From contig NZ_JAOQNG010000010.1 of assembly GCF_025961225.1 (NCBI RefSeq), positions 1,168,501 to 1,232,500 of the forward strand: 64,000 bases of DNA. Direction: 5' to 3'. The notes beneath the pieces are model-generated. The model ran no database searches. It was not told the origin of the DNA and saw only the letters and a list, made by a program, of their open reading frames with translations. Source of the DNA: Azospirillum canadense. Lineage in GTDB: Bacteria; Pseudomonadota; Alphaproteobacteria; Azospirillales; Azospirillaceae. This document shows, one piece after another, positions 43,808 to 51,300 of this stretch (position 1 is its first letter; each line of letters opens with the position of its first letter). A program made the position numbers and the translations under genes.

Positions 43808-45673
43808 TTAGAACAGGCGCAGGATCGACTGCTGCGACTGGTTGGCCAGCGAGAGGGCGATGGTGCCGAGCTGCTGACGGGTCTGCAGCATCAGCAGGTT
43901 CGCGCCTTCCTCGTTCTGGTCCGCCAGCGTCAGCTTGCTGGCGCCTTCCGTCAGCACGTCGCTGAACTCCTTGGTGAAGTTTTCGCGGGTCGTGATGATG
44001 TTCAGGTTGGTCGAGAGCGTCTGCGAGGCCGAACGCAGGTTCTGCTTCGCGTAGTCGATGCTGGACACCGCCTTGTCGATGTCCGAACGGTCGGTCCAGT
44101 CGTTCTGGGCGTAGTCGATGCGCAGGCCCTGGCCGCTGGTGGTCAGGTTCTGGGCCTTCACGTTGATCGAGTTGGTGTTGCGCTCGTTCAGCTGAACCGA
44201 CAGGTCGTTCGACGTGTTGGAGTCGGTCACCTGCACCGTCACCAGGTTCGCCGCCGAGTTGGCCGAGGCCGCCTGCTTGATCTTGTTCTGGTCAACACTG
44301 AAGCGGACCGTGCCGGTGTCGAACGCGAAGGCGTTCTCGCCGTTGGACAGCTTGCCCTCGCCGCGGTTGGCCATGCCATCCCGGGTGATGGTGGCGCCGC
44401 TGAGATTGCTGGCCTGGACCTGGATGTCGACCTTCTTCTCGATGGTCGAGGTGCCATTGCCGCCGTTGGCCGACTGCTCCAGCAGCTTGCGGTCGACCGT
44501 GAAGGACACGATCGTGCCCGACGAGAAGCTCTCGGAGATGCGCTTGGTCAGGGCGTTCTCAGAGGTGGCCTTGACGCTCATCTCGCGCGTGGAGTTCGGC
44601 GAGGTGGCGCCGGTCAGCGTGATCGTGCCGTTGGTCGAGACGGTGACCGTCTTGGCGTCGGTGCCGACCAGGCGGCCGCTGCCGGTCATCGCGGTGTTGA
44701 TCGAGTTGCGCAGCGCTGAGGCGACCTTGGCCCGGGCGTTGCCGCCGACCGCGACGTCGCTGGACGTGGCCGTGTAGGAGAAGGTCTGGTCTTCGACGGT
44801 GATCGTGAAGGTGTCGCCGGCTTCGATCGTGCCGCCCAGCTGCACGTTGGTGACCTGCGCGGTGCCGGACACCGACGCCTGGGTCGTGTTGGCGGCGATG
44901 GTCTGGCTGTTGTCGAAGTACTTGATCGTGCGCGACTCGTTGCCGTCCGACACGATGAAGGAGCGCTCGCGGCCGGTGGCGCCGCGGACCTCGATCTGCA
45001 CGTCGGAGAAGCTGCCCGCGGTGGACGACATCGTGCCCGACAGCTTCAGGCCGACCAGGCCGTGCGCCATTTCGGCGTTGTTGATGTCGCCGGCCGCACC
45101 CTCGATGGAGCCGTCGCCCTTGACGCGCACCGTGTAGGTGTCGGCCGACACCACGTTGGTGACGCGGGCGTTTTCGATGCCCTGGATGGTGTTGACCGCT
45201 TGGCGCGAGGCGCTGGTGCTGTCCATGCGCATGCCGTTGCCGGCCAGCAGGTTCTTGCCGCCGTAGCTCGAGTCACCGGCCAGCTTGTCGATCTGGTCCT
45301 TCAGCGCGTTGAACTGCGTGGCCAGCGACTTGCGGGTGGCCATCGAGCCGGCGTCGGTGCCCAGCGCCGAATAGGCGGCGGTGGTCAGGCCGCGGGCCTG
45401 CTCGATCATGTCGTCGATGGAGGTCAGGCCCTTGTCAGCCGCCTTGATGGTGCTGATCGCCTGGCCCATCGTGTCCTTCAGCGCGGACAGGTCGCCGGCG
45501 CGCTGGTTCAGGCCCTTGGCCGCGAAGAACGAAGTCGGGCCGTCGAGGGCCGTGTTGATCTTGTTGCCGGTCGCGAGGATGTTCTGCTTTTTCGCGATCG
45601 AGTCCTGGACGCCCTGCAGCTGCAGCAGGTTCGTGCGCATGGACGACGAGAGCGAGACGCCATTGGTAGCCAT
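43808..45673 (-). CDS. Flagellin
   Basis: A 621-residue flagellin, the filament subunit exported by the flagellar type III system. Conserved D0/D1 N-terminal helices (SLSSSMRTNLLQLQGVQDSI, then GNKINTALDGPTSFFAAKGL) and C-terminal helices (SIDYAKQNLRSASQTLSTNL, then ending LANQSQQSILRLF) flank a Thr/Ser/Asn-rich variable centre (about 170-510), a natural place for O-glycans. The ATG at 45673 is preceded by GGAG at 8 bases; a GTG three codons earlier overlaps that site and is unlikely. A sigma-54-type promoter lies upstream. Flanking glycan genes suggest a glycosylated, polar-type flagellin. Confidence 0.95.
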   Translation of the reverse strand: MATNGVSLSSSMRTNLLQLQGVQDSIAKKQNILATGNKINTALDGPTSFFAAKGLNQRAGDLSALKDTMGQAISTIKAADKGLTSIDDMIEQARGLTTAAYSALGTDAGSMATRKSLATQFNALKDQIDKLAGDSSYGGKNLLAGNGMRMDSTSASRQAVNTIQGIENARVTNVVSADTYTVRVKGDGSIEGAAGDINNAEMAHGLVGLKLSGTMSSTAGSFSDVQIEVRGATGRERSFIVSDGNESRTIKYFDNSQTIAANTTQASVSGTAQVTNVQLGGTIEAGDTFTITVEDQTFSYTATSSDVAVGGNARAKVASALRNSINTAMTGSGRLVGTDAKTVTVSTNGTITLTGATSPNSTREMSVKATSENALTKRISESFSSGTIVSFTVDRKLLEQSANGGNGTSTIEKKVDIQVQASNLSGATITRDGMANRGEGKLSNGENAFAFDTGTVRFSVDQNKIKQAASANSAANLVTVQVTDSNTSNDLSVQLNERNTNSINVKAQNLTTSGQGLRIDYAQNDWTDRSDIDKAVSSIDYAKQNLRSASQTLSTNLNIITTRENFTKEFSDVLTEGASKLTLADQNEEGANLLMLQTRQQLGTIALSLANQSQQSILRLF

Positions 45674-45755
45674 GATGGTCACTCCATTTGGAGGATTGTG
45701 ATCCGCCGCGCTTCGCGCTGACGGAGAGGGACTAATTCCCTCGGGGCTACGTTAG

Positions 45756-45770
45756 GCAAAATGTGGGCCA
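45756..45770 (-). promoter_or_regulatory. Sigma-54 promoter of the flagellin gene
   Basis: TGGCCCACATTTTGC on the minus strand has the obligatory GG-N10-GC spacing and matches TGGC and TTGC of the consensus. Transcription would start near 45744, leaving a leader of about 70 bases, the region FlbT would bind. RpoN dependence of flagella is known in Azospirillum. The 164-base gap to the KASIII gene also holds several GGCAAAA/TTTTGCC motifs whose role is unknown. Confidence 0.65.
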
Positions 45771-45837
45771 GCCCAAAATTGCCGCGCTTTCGTGGTATTT
45801 CCTGCCGGGCGGCAAAAGCAGGATCGGCAAAAGTTGC

Positions 45838-46971
45838 CTACTGCCCGGCAGAATGTGCCGGGCCACCGGCACCGTTTGCCGGTCCACCCGCGTCGTCGGC
45901 AGATTTTGCCGGGTCCTCCCCCGCATCCACCACCGTATCCGCCACCGGGTTTCCGGCGGCGTCGATCTGCATCGTTCCGCACACCGCCAGAGGGCCGGTC
46001 GCCAGCGCAACGCTTCCCCAGGACCAACCGACTCCGAAGCCGGACAGCAGCAGCCGCGCACGCGCGGAACGCAGCCGGCCGCCAAGCTCCGACGCGAGGG
46101 CGAGCGGGATGGAGGCGGAACTGGTGTTGCCGTATTCCGCCAGCCCAACCACCGTCTGCGCCGGGGCGGCGCCGAGCTTCTGCGCCAGATGGCGGATCAT
46201 CTGGGCGTTCGCCTGGTGCAGGACGAAGTGGTCCACCCCGTCCATGGTCCAGCCCGCGAGGTCGAGCGCGGCGCGGACGCTGGCCGGGACCTCCCGCAGC
46301 GTGAAGGCGAAGACCTGGGTGCCGTCCATGAACAGGTGGGCGGGGGCGTCGGGCTCCCGCAGGGCGCCGCCGGGCACGGTGAGGTAGGGCGCGCCGGCGC
46401 CGTCGCTGCCCAGCGTGAAGGCGATCGGCGCGGCGGCCTCGTCCAACTCCAGCGCGGTCGCCGCGGCGGCGTCGCCGAACAGGGGGGCCACGGCCCGATC
46501 GTTCGGGTCGAGCACCCGCGACGTTGTGTCGCCGGCCACCAGCAGCGCGCGCCCCCCCCCGGCCGCCTTCAGCATCGCCGAAGCGGTCCACAGGCCGTAG
46601 ACGTAGCCCGAGCAGCCGAGCGTCAGGTCCATCACCGCCGCCTGCCGGCCAAGGCCGAGCCGATGATGCAGCCGAAATCCGGAGGCCGGCATGATGCGGT
46701 CGTGCGTCTGGGTCACCATGACCAGCAGGTCGACGGTACCGGCGTCCCAGCCCAGCCCGTCGAGCAGGCGCCGCGCCGCGGCCTCGCCCAGGTCGGACGT
46801 GCACTGGTGCGGGGGCACGAGGCGCCGCGCCTCGATCCCCGTCGCCTTGGCGACCTTGCGGGCGGCATCCTCTCCGAAGCGGGCGGCCAGATCGTCCACC
46901 GTTTCCCGCCGTTCCGGCACGCAGGCGACCAGCCCGCGGAGGGCGACGCCGTCGATCACGCTCGCGACCAT
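45838..46971 (-). CDS. KASIII-like 3-oxoacyl-ACP synthase, copy 1
   Basis: A 377-residue thiolase-fold enzyme of the FabH branch. The Cys-His-Asn triad is intact: Cys120 in TLGCSGYVYG, His252 in VLHQANAQM and Asn282 in YGNTSSASIP. FabH enzymes condense an acyl-CoA with malonyl-ACP. The C-terminal about 40 residues are Ala/Gly/Asp-rich and not part of the fold. It ends a run of tightly packed genes (hydrolase, ACP, ligase, reductase, synthase), so it probably elongates the acyl chain carried on the local ACP rather than serving housekeeping lipid synthesis. A second copy lies at 57494. Confidence 0.88.
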   Translation of the reverse strand: MVASVIDGVALRGLVACVPERRETVDDLAARFGEDAARKVAKATGIEARRLVPPHQCTSDLGEAAARRLLDGLGWDAGTVDLLVMVTQTHDRIMPASGFRLHHRLGLGRQAAVMDLTLGCSGYVYGLWTASAMLKAAGGGRALLVAGDTTSRVLDPNDRAVAPLFGDAAAATALELDEAAAPIAFTLGSDGAGAPYLTVPGGALREPDAPAHLFMDGTQVFAFTLREVPASVRAALDLAGWTMDGVDHFVLHQANAQMIRHLAQKLGAAPAQTVVGLAEYGNTSSASIPLALASELGGRLRSARARLLLSGFGVGWSWGSVALATGPLAVCGTMQIDAAGNPVADTVVDAGEDPAKSADDAGGPANGAGGPAHSAGQ

Positions 46972-46995
46972 GGGCTGTTCCTCGCGTGGTTGCCG

Positions 46996-47760
46996 TCAGC
47001 CGGTGATGCCGCCGTCCACGACGATGGTCTGGCCGGTGACGAAGGCGGCCCCGTCACCCAGCAGGAAGCGGACCACCGGGACCACGTCCGCCACCTCGCC
47101 CAGCCGGCCGAGCGGCGTGCGGCGCACGATCTGCTCCCGCTGGCCGTCCGCCAGGGTGCCGGACATCTCCGTGGTCAGGTAGCCGGGCGCCACCGAGTTG
47201 ACGGTGACCTGGAGCCGCCCGACCTCGCGCGCCAGCGCTCGGGTCAGCCCGTCCAGCCCCGCCTTCGACGCGGAATAGGCGGCAAGCCCCGTGTAGCCGC
47301 GCTGGCCGATGATGGAGGAGATGTTGACGATCCGCCCCGGCCCGCGCTTCAGCAGCTTGGCGCGCAGGAAGGCGCGGGCGACCTGGATCGCGCCGGTGAG
47401 GTTGGTCTGGATAACCTCCTCCACGTCGATTTCCGGAAAGGTGGCGAGCACGCCGTCCCGCGCGATCCCGGCGTTGTTGACCACCCCCCACAGCGGCGAC
47501 GCCCCGCCCCACTCCATCGCCGCGTCGACGAAGGCGCGCACCTCGTCGCCGTCGCCGACGCGGCAGGCTTTCCAGAACAGGTCAGGGCCGGCCAGCCGCT
47601 CCAGCGCGTCGCTGGGCGCGCGGCTGCAGGTGGACACGCGGTAGCCGTCGGCCAGCAGGGCCTCGACAAGGCCGAGGCCGAGACCGCGGCTGCCGCCGGT
47701 GACGATGACGTGGCGCTTGACGGTGTTGTGCTTGGCGTCGGTTTCCATGGCGTCGCTCAT
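46996..47760 (-). CDS. SDR 3-oxoacyl-ACP reductase (FabG-like)
   Basis: A 254-residue short-chain dehydrogenase. VTGGSRGLG (20-28) binds NAD(P)H, VNNAGIA lies near 94, and the Ser148/149-Tyr162-Lys166 catalytic set is seen in NISSIIGQRG and YSASKAGL. FabG-type enzymes reduce a 3-oxoacyl-ACP to the 3-hydroxyacyl form. It lies between the AMP ligase (4-base overlap) and the KASIII gene (24 bases), so synthase plus reductase would yield a 3-hydroxyacyl-ACP such as 3-hydroxybutyryl-ACP, an inference from order and family. Confidence 0.9.
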   Translation of the reverse strand: MSDAMETDAKHNTVKRHVIVTGGSRGLGLGLVEALLADGYRVSTCSRAPSDALERLAGPDLFWKACRVGDGDEVRAFVDAAMEWGGASPLWGVVNNAGIARDGVLATFPEIDVEEVIQTNLTGAIQVARAFLRAKLLKRGPGRIVNISSIIGQRGYTGLAAYSASKAGLDGLTRALAREVGRLQVTVNSVAPGYLTTEMSGTLADGQREQIVRRTPLGRLGEVADVVPVVRFLLGDGAAFVTGQTIVVDGGITG

Positions 47761-48983
47761 GCGGCCCCTTCCCGTTTCTTTTTGCCCGCGGAGCCCAGCG
47801 GGATGTGGTCGGCCAGGGTGATGGCGCGCGGCCGCGCGGCCGGCGGCAGGTCGGCCACGGCCTCCCGGATGGCGGCGCGGACGTCCGCTTCCAGCGCGCC
47901 GGGGGCCGGCACGACAGTCGCCGTCAGAATGTGTCCGGTGATCGGGTTGGCCGCCGCGCGGACCAGGGCGTCCTGGACGCCGGGCACGCCAAGCAGCAGC
48001 TGCTCCACCGCCTCCGGCGACACCTTTACGCCGCCGACGTTGACGCGGCCGTCCAAGCGTCCGGCGAACAGCGCACGGTCGCCCCGCACCTCCACCACGT
48101 CGCCCGTTGAGAACCAGTCGCTGTCGGCCGAATTCCCACCGGCGTAGCCGAGCATGGCGCGCGGGCTGCGCACCTCCAGCACGCCGTCGCTCAGCCGCAG
48201 GCCGACACCGTCGACGCCCGTATCCAGCCAGGACGCCGGGAAACCGACACGCCCGTCGGTGACGGCGAACAGGGCACCAGCCTCGGTGGACGCGTAGATG
48301 TGGCGCAGCGTCGCGTTCGGGAAACGCGCGGCCAGCCGGTCGAGCAGGGGCTGGTCCACCGCCTCCCCGCCCAGCGTGACGGCCGCAAGGGCCGGGCCGG
48401 ACGTGCCCAGAGCCATCAGGAAGGCGCGCCAGAAGCTGGGCGTCGCGCTGATGTGGGTGACCGCGTGCCGAACCGCCGCGCCAGCAAGCTCCGCGGTGCT
48501 GGCGCCGGGCGTCGAGACCAGCGTCGCGCCGGACGCCAGCGCCGTCAGGATCACCTGGAGGCCGGCGAAGGAGGCCGGATCAAAGGTCAGCAGCCAGCGC
48601 GCGTGCGGGTCGGCGGTGCCGCGCAGCCGCCCTCGCAGCCGGTCGAAGCCGTGTCGGGCCCGCTTGGGCGCCCCGGTCGTGCCGGAGGTTTCGAGCAGGA
48701 CCGAGAAGCCGGGCGAGGCCGGCGTTGCATCTTCAGCGACGGGGGCACCCGGCTTTGAGCCATGGCGTTTCAGGAACAGCGGGACCTTGGCGCGTTCGGC
48801 CGCGACCAGCGCGGCGACGACCGTGGAGGCCCGATCGCCCCGGACGGTCGCCATTTCGGCTGCGTTTCGAAAGGTCGCCTCCAGCGCATCGGCCATCCTG
48901 GCGATGTCCGGCCAGCCGAAATGGGCGTCGCCTTCGATCAGGCGGACGCTGGGATCGATCCAGGGCGGCGGGGGCTCGGTCAT
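47757..48983 (-). CDS. Short AMP-dependent acyl ligase (ANL family)
   Basis: A 408-residue adenylate-forming enzyme. The ATP loop LLETSGTTGAPKRARHG lies at about 97-112; ASTEAG near 228, then DWFSTGDVVEV and GRLDGRVNVGGVKVSPEAVE give the later ANL blocks, and SAGKKKREG at the C-terminus contains the catalytic Lys region. At about 100 residues before the ATP loop it is shorter than typical acyl-CoA synthetases. Being overlapped with an ACP gene, it probably loads an acid directly on that carrier. Substrate unknown. Confidence 0.85.
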   Translation of the reverse strand: MTEPPPPWIDPSVRLIEGDAHFGWPDIARMADALEATFRNAAEMATVRGDRASTVVAALVAAERAKVPLFLKRHGSKPGAPVAEDATPASPGFSVLLETSGTTGAPKRARHGFDRLRGRLRGTADPHARWLLTFDPASFAGLQVILTALASGATLVSTPGASTAELAGAAVRHAVTHISATPSFWRAFLMALGTSGPALAAVTLGGEAVDQPLLDRLAARFPNATLRHIYASTEAGALFAVTDGRVGFPASWLDTGVDGVGLRLSDGVLEVRSPRAMLGYAGGNSADSDWFSTGDVVEVRGDRALFAGRLDGRVNVGGVKVSPEAVEQLLLGVPGVQDALVRAAANPITGHILTATVVPAPGALEADVRAAIREAVADLPPAARPRAITLADHIPLGSAGKKKREGAA

Positions 48984-49243
48984 GCCGCGCCGGTTGGCGC
49001 GTCGAGGCGGTAGAGCGCCGCCAGCTCGCCGACCGTGGTGAACTGGATGAAGCCGGCGCGGAAGGGATCCTGGCCGGTGCGCTGTTCCAGCACGACCAGC
49101 AGCGTGGCGAGGTCGAGGGAGTCGATCGGCAGGTCGCCGCCCAGGAAACGGGTGTCCGGCCCGACCGGTGGCAGAGTCTCCCCCTTGTCGGCGGCGATGC
49201 GGGCGAGTTCTTCGGCGATCAGGGCGAGCATGGTTTCGGTCAT
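48980..49243 (-). CDS. Acyl carrier protein 1
   Basis: An 87-residue carrier. LPIDSLDLATLL contains the phosphopantetheine Ser42 in the DSL motif; helix 1 and the later helices fit the ACP pattern. It overlaps both the hydrolase stop (upstream) and the ligase start (downstream) by 4 bases, so hydrolase, ACP and ligase are translated as a set. Its sequence is unlike the second ACP at 50290, so the two probably carry different acyl groups or serve different steps. Confidence 0.88.
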   Translation of the reverse strand: MTETMLALIAEELARIAADKGETLPPVGPDTRFLGGDLPIDSLDLATLLVVLEQRTGQDPFRAGFIQFTTVGELAALYRLDAPTGAA

Positions 49244-50058
49244 GAGGGATCGTGGGTGGCGAGGAAGTCGCGGAGGGTGGCGGTGACGGGAGTCGCGGCC
49301 TCACTATGCGGCAAGTGCCCGGTGTTGTCGAAGACATGCAGCGGGGCGGCGGGCGGCAGCCGGTCGCGCGGAGGCAGGGGGATGATGCGGTCGTCCCGCC
49401 CCCACAACAGCTGGACCGGCGGGACGACGGCGCCCCAGTCCACCGGCCGCCAGCGCTCCGCCGCCGTGGCGAACGAACCGTCGACGATCCGCTCCAGCGC
49501 GGCACGGCGCGCGGGGTCGGCGGCCTGGGCGTGCAGCACCTCGCCGATCCGCTCGGCGAGCGGTGACGGCGTGGCGAACAGGCGGTCGGCGCACACCTGC
49601 CCTTCGGCGGGCGAGGACAGCGCGGTCACCCGGCGCAGGAAGGCGAGGTCGAAGTTGGGGCCGAGCCCCGCGCTGGCGATCAGCGACAGGCTCGCCACCC
49701 GCTCCGGCGCGTGGCGGGCCAGTTCGAGGGCGACGAAGCCGCCCATGGAATGGCCGATGGCGTGAACGCGCGGGATCTCCAGCGCGTTCAGCAGCCGCAC
49801 CAGCCAGGGCGCGAAGGCATCGACCCGCCCGTCACCCACGTCGAGCGTCGATCCGCCGTGGCCCGGCAGATCCACCGCCAGCACCCTGCGGCCGGCGGCC
49901 AGGGGCGAGAGGTTGTACTGCCAGGTGAGCGAGTCCCCGGCGAAACCGTGCAGCAGCAGCGCCGGAACGCCACCGCGCCCAAGCGACAGGTAAGCGGCCG
50001 GGCCGCCCGCGATGTCGGCCCGCGCGCGGCGGAGACGGCCGGGGGTGGTGTCGGTCAT
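49240..50058 (-). CDS. Alpha/beta-hydrolase
   Basis: A 272-residue hydrolase-fold protein: LLLHGFAGDSLTWQYNLSPL near the oxyanion region, GHSMGGF with the nucleophile Ser, LWGRDDRIIP with the acidic residue, and NTGHLPHSEA with the catalytic His. It could be a thioesterase releasing an acyl group from ACP or CoA, or an esterase; sequence alone does not say. ATG at 50058 was chosen; ATG at 50073 is also possible and neither has a clear ribosome site. A repeat element separates it from the second ACP gene. Confidence 0.85.
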   Translation of the reverse strand: MTDTTPGRLRRARADIAGGPAAYLSLGRGGVPALLLHGFAGDSLTWQYNLSPLAAGRRVLAVDLPGHGGSTLDVGDGRVDAFAPWLVRLLNALEIPRVHAIGHSMGGFVALELARHAPERVASLSLIASAGLGPNFDLAFLRRVTALSSPAEGQVCADRLFATPSPLAERIGEVLHAQAADPARRAALERIVDGSFATAAERWRPVDWGAVVPPVQLLWGRDDRIIPLPPRDRLPPAAPLHVFDNTGHLPHSEAATPVTATLRDFLATHDPS

Positions 50059-50093
50059 GGGGGACAAGGGCATTTTGGAAGCGTGGTCGCGTT

Positions 50094-50265
50094 GGGCCCC
50101 CACCCTAACCCTCCCCCACCTTCGGCTCTCAGCGAACGCCAAAGGCGTTCGCTGAGAGCCGTCAGCGCATGCTTCGCATGCGCGAGAGGCGAGGGAGGGG
50201 ACTGCCGCCACTCCGCGACCAAGTCCCCTCCCCCGCGAAGTGGGGGAGGGTTAGGGTGGGGGCCC
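50094..50265. repeat. Palindromic repeat element D inside the glycan/acyl cluster
   Basis: Perfect 26-base inverted arms (50094-50119 and 50240-50265, core CCCACCCTAACCCTCCCCC) enclose a second strong hairpin centred near 50140 (GGCTCTCAGCGAACGCC / GGCGTTCGCTGAGAGCC) and a GCATGC hairpin. It belongs to the same family as element B. It occupies most of the 231-base gap between the ACP and hydrolase genes and may limit read-through. Confidence 0.8.
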
Positions 50266-50289
50266 AGCGCCAGCACCTATCCCATCACC

Positions 50290-50523
50290 TCACGCCGCGA
50301 CGGCGACGCCGGCGAGCGCCAGCAGGTCGTCGATGGCCTTGGCCTTGGCCAGCTTCTCGCCTTCCACGACCAGGCCCAGCTTCTCGTCGACCAGCGCGAT
50401 GAAGCTGATGACGGCCAGCGAGTCCCAGTTGTCGAGCGACTCAAGCTCCTCAGCACCGGTCAGGGTGCCGGCGTCCAGTTCCAGCATCTCGTCGAGGGCG
50501 AGCAGGAATTCCTTGCGGTCCAT
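50290..50523 (-). CDS. Acyl carrier protein 2
   Basis: A 77-residue carrier with Ser35 in NWDSLAVISFIALVDE, the form of attachment motif common in ACPs of sugar-acylation and non-fatty-acid pathways. Helix 1 (EFLLALDEMLEL) and the acidic helix 2 are clear. It lies 15 bases after the cytidylyltransferase gene in the sugar part of the operon, so it may supply the acyl donor for the GNAT enzyme at 54903. Confidence 0.88.
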   Translation of the reverse strand: MDRKEFLLALDEMLELDAGTLTGAEELESLDNWDSLAVISFIALVDEKLGLVVEGEKLAKAKAIDDLLALAGVAVAA

Positions 50524-50538
50524 AGGAAAAACTCCGTG

Positions 50539-51300
50539 TCAGTGCAGCGTGCGCTGGCGAACAGCGCGGTTGATGTCGGCCCAATCGGGATGCTGGTCCA
50601 GGAGTTTGCAACAATCCTGCCATCCGAAGTCGGGCTTTTCGGGAAGAAGGGCGCCAAGCAGAGTGCGGACGAGGTCCAGGTCGGATTGTTCGTCCACGCA
50701 CCAGCGCTGGTCCACGGCGTCCCCATCGGGTTGAAGGGGCGCGCCGAGGCGGAAGCGGTCCGGGCGGCGGTAGATGTGGGCGGTTACATGCTCGCGCTCC
50801 GCGGGGTCGGTGGCGTTGGCGGCGGCCTCGTCGAGCGCGGCGCGGGTGAAGACCTCCGTGTCGAGGCCGCGTGGGTAGCGGGTGACGTCCAGACTGACGT
50901 AATCGAGCGGCGGGTCGGACTCCAGCAGCGCGGTAACGACGCGGTCCACCAGCGCCGGGTCGATCAGCGGGCAGTCGGCGGTGACGCGCACCACCACATC
51001 GGCCCCGGCCATGGCAGCGGCCCCGGCAAAGCGGGAGAGCACGTCGTGCTCGCTGCCGCGAAAAACCGGCACGCCGAGCGTTCCGGCGAGGTCCGCGACG
51101 GGGTCGTCGGTGGCGTTCACCGTGGTCGCCAGCACCAGCGCGTCGAGACGGCGGCAGCGCGACAGGCGGCCGAGGTGGTGCGCCAGCAGCGGCTTGCCCG
51201 CCGCGTTCATCAGCACCTTGCCGGGCAGGCGGGTCGAGGTCATGCGAGCCTGCGAGATGCAGACGACGCGACGCTTTTCTGGCGGCTTTTTGGCGGTCAT
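50539..51300 (-). CDS. Cytidylyltransferase (PseF/SpsF-like)
   Basis: A 253-residue nucleotidyltransferase. VVCISQARMTSTRLPGKVL at the N-terminus is the CTP-binding loop, RVTADCPLIDPALVDRVV near 104-121 is the metal site, and DYVSLDVTRYPRGLDTEVF follows; these fit the SpsF/CMP-sugar synthetase family. It overlaps the pseI stop by 4 bases, so it most likely activates the nonulosonic acid made by that enzyme to its CMP form. The exact sugar is not determined by the sequence. Confidence 0.83.
   Translation of the reverse strand: MTAKKPPEKRRVVCISQARMTSTRLPGKVLMNAAGKPLLAHHLGRLSRCRRLDALVLATTVNATDDPVADLAGTLGVPVFRGSEHDVLSRFAGAAAMAGADVVVRVTADCPLIDPALVDRVVTALLESDPPLDYVSLDVTRYPRGLDTEVFTRAALDEAAANATDPAEREHVTAHIYRRPDRFRLGAPLQPDGDAVDQRWCVDEQSDLDLVRTLLGALLPEKPDFGWQDCCKLLDQHPDWADINRAVRQRTLH

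Noticed and set aside
43703..44719. Plus-strand open frame opposite flagellin
   Set aside because: Low-complexity Val/Gly/Arg translation with no family features; flagellin on the other strand is certain.
45674..45682. GTG at 45682 as the flagellin start
   Set aside because: It overlaps the GGAG ribosome site that is well placed for the ATG at 45673, and the family N-terminus begins at the ATG.
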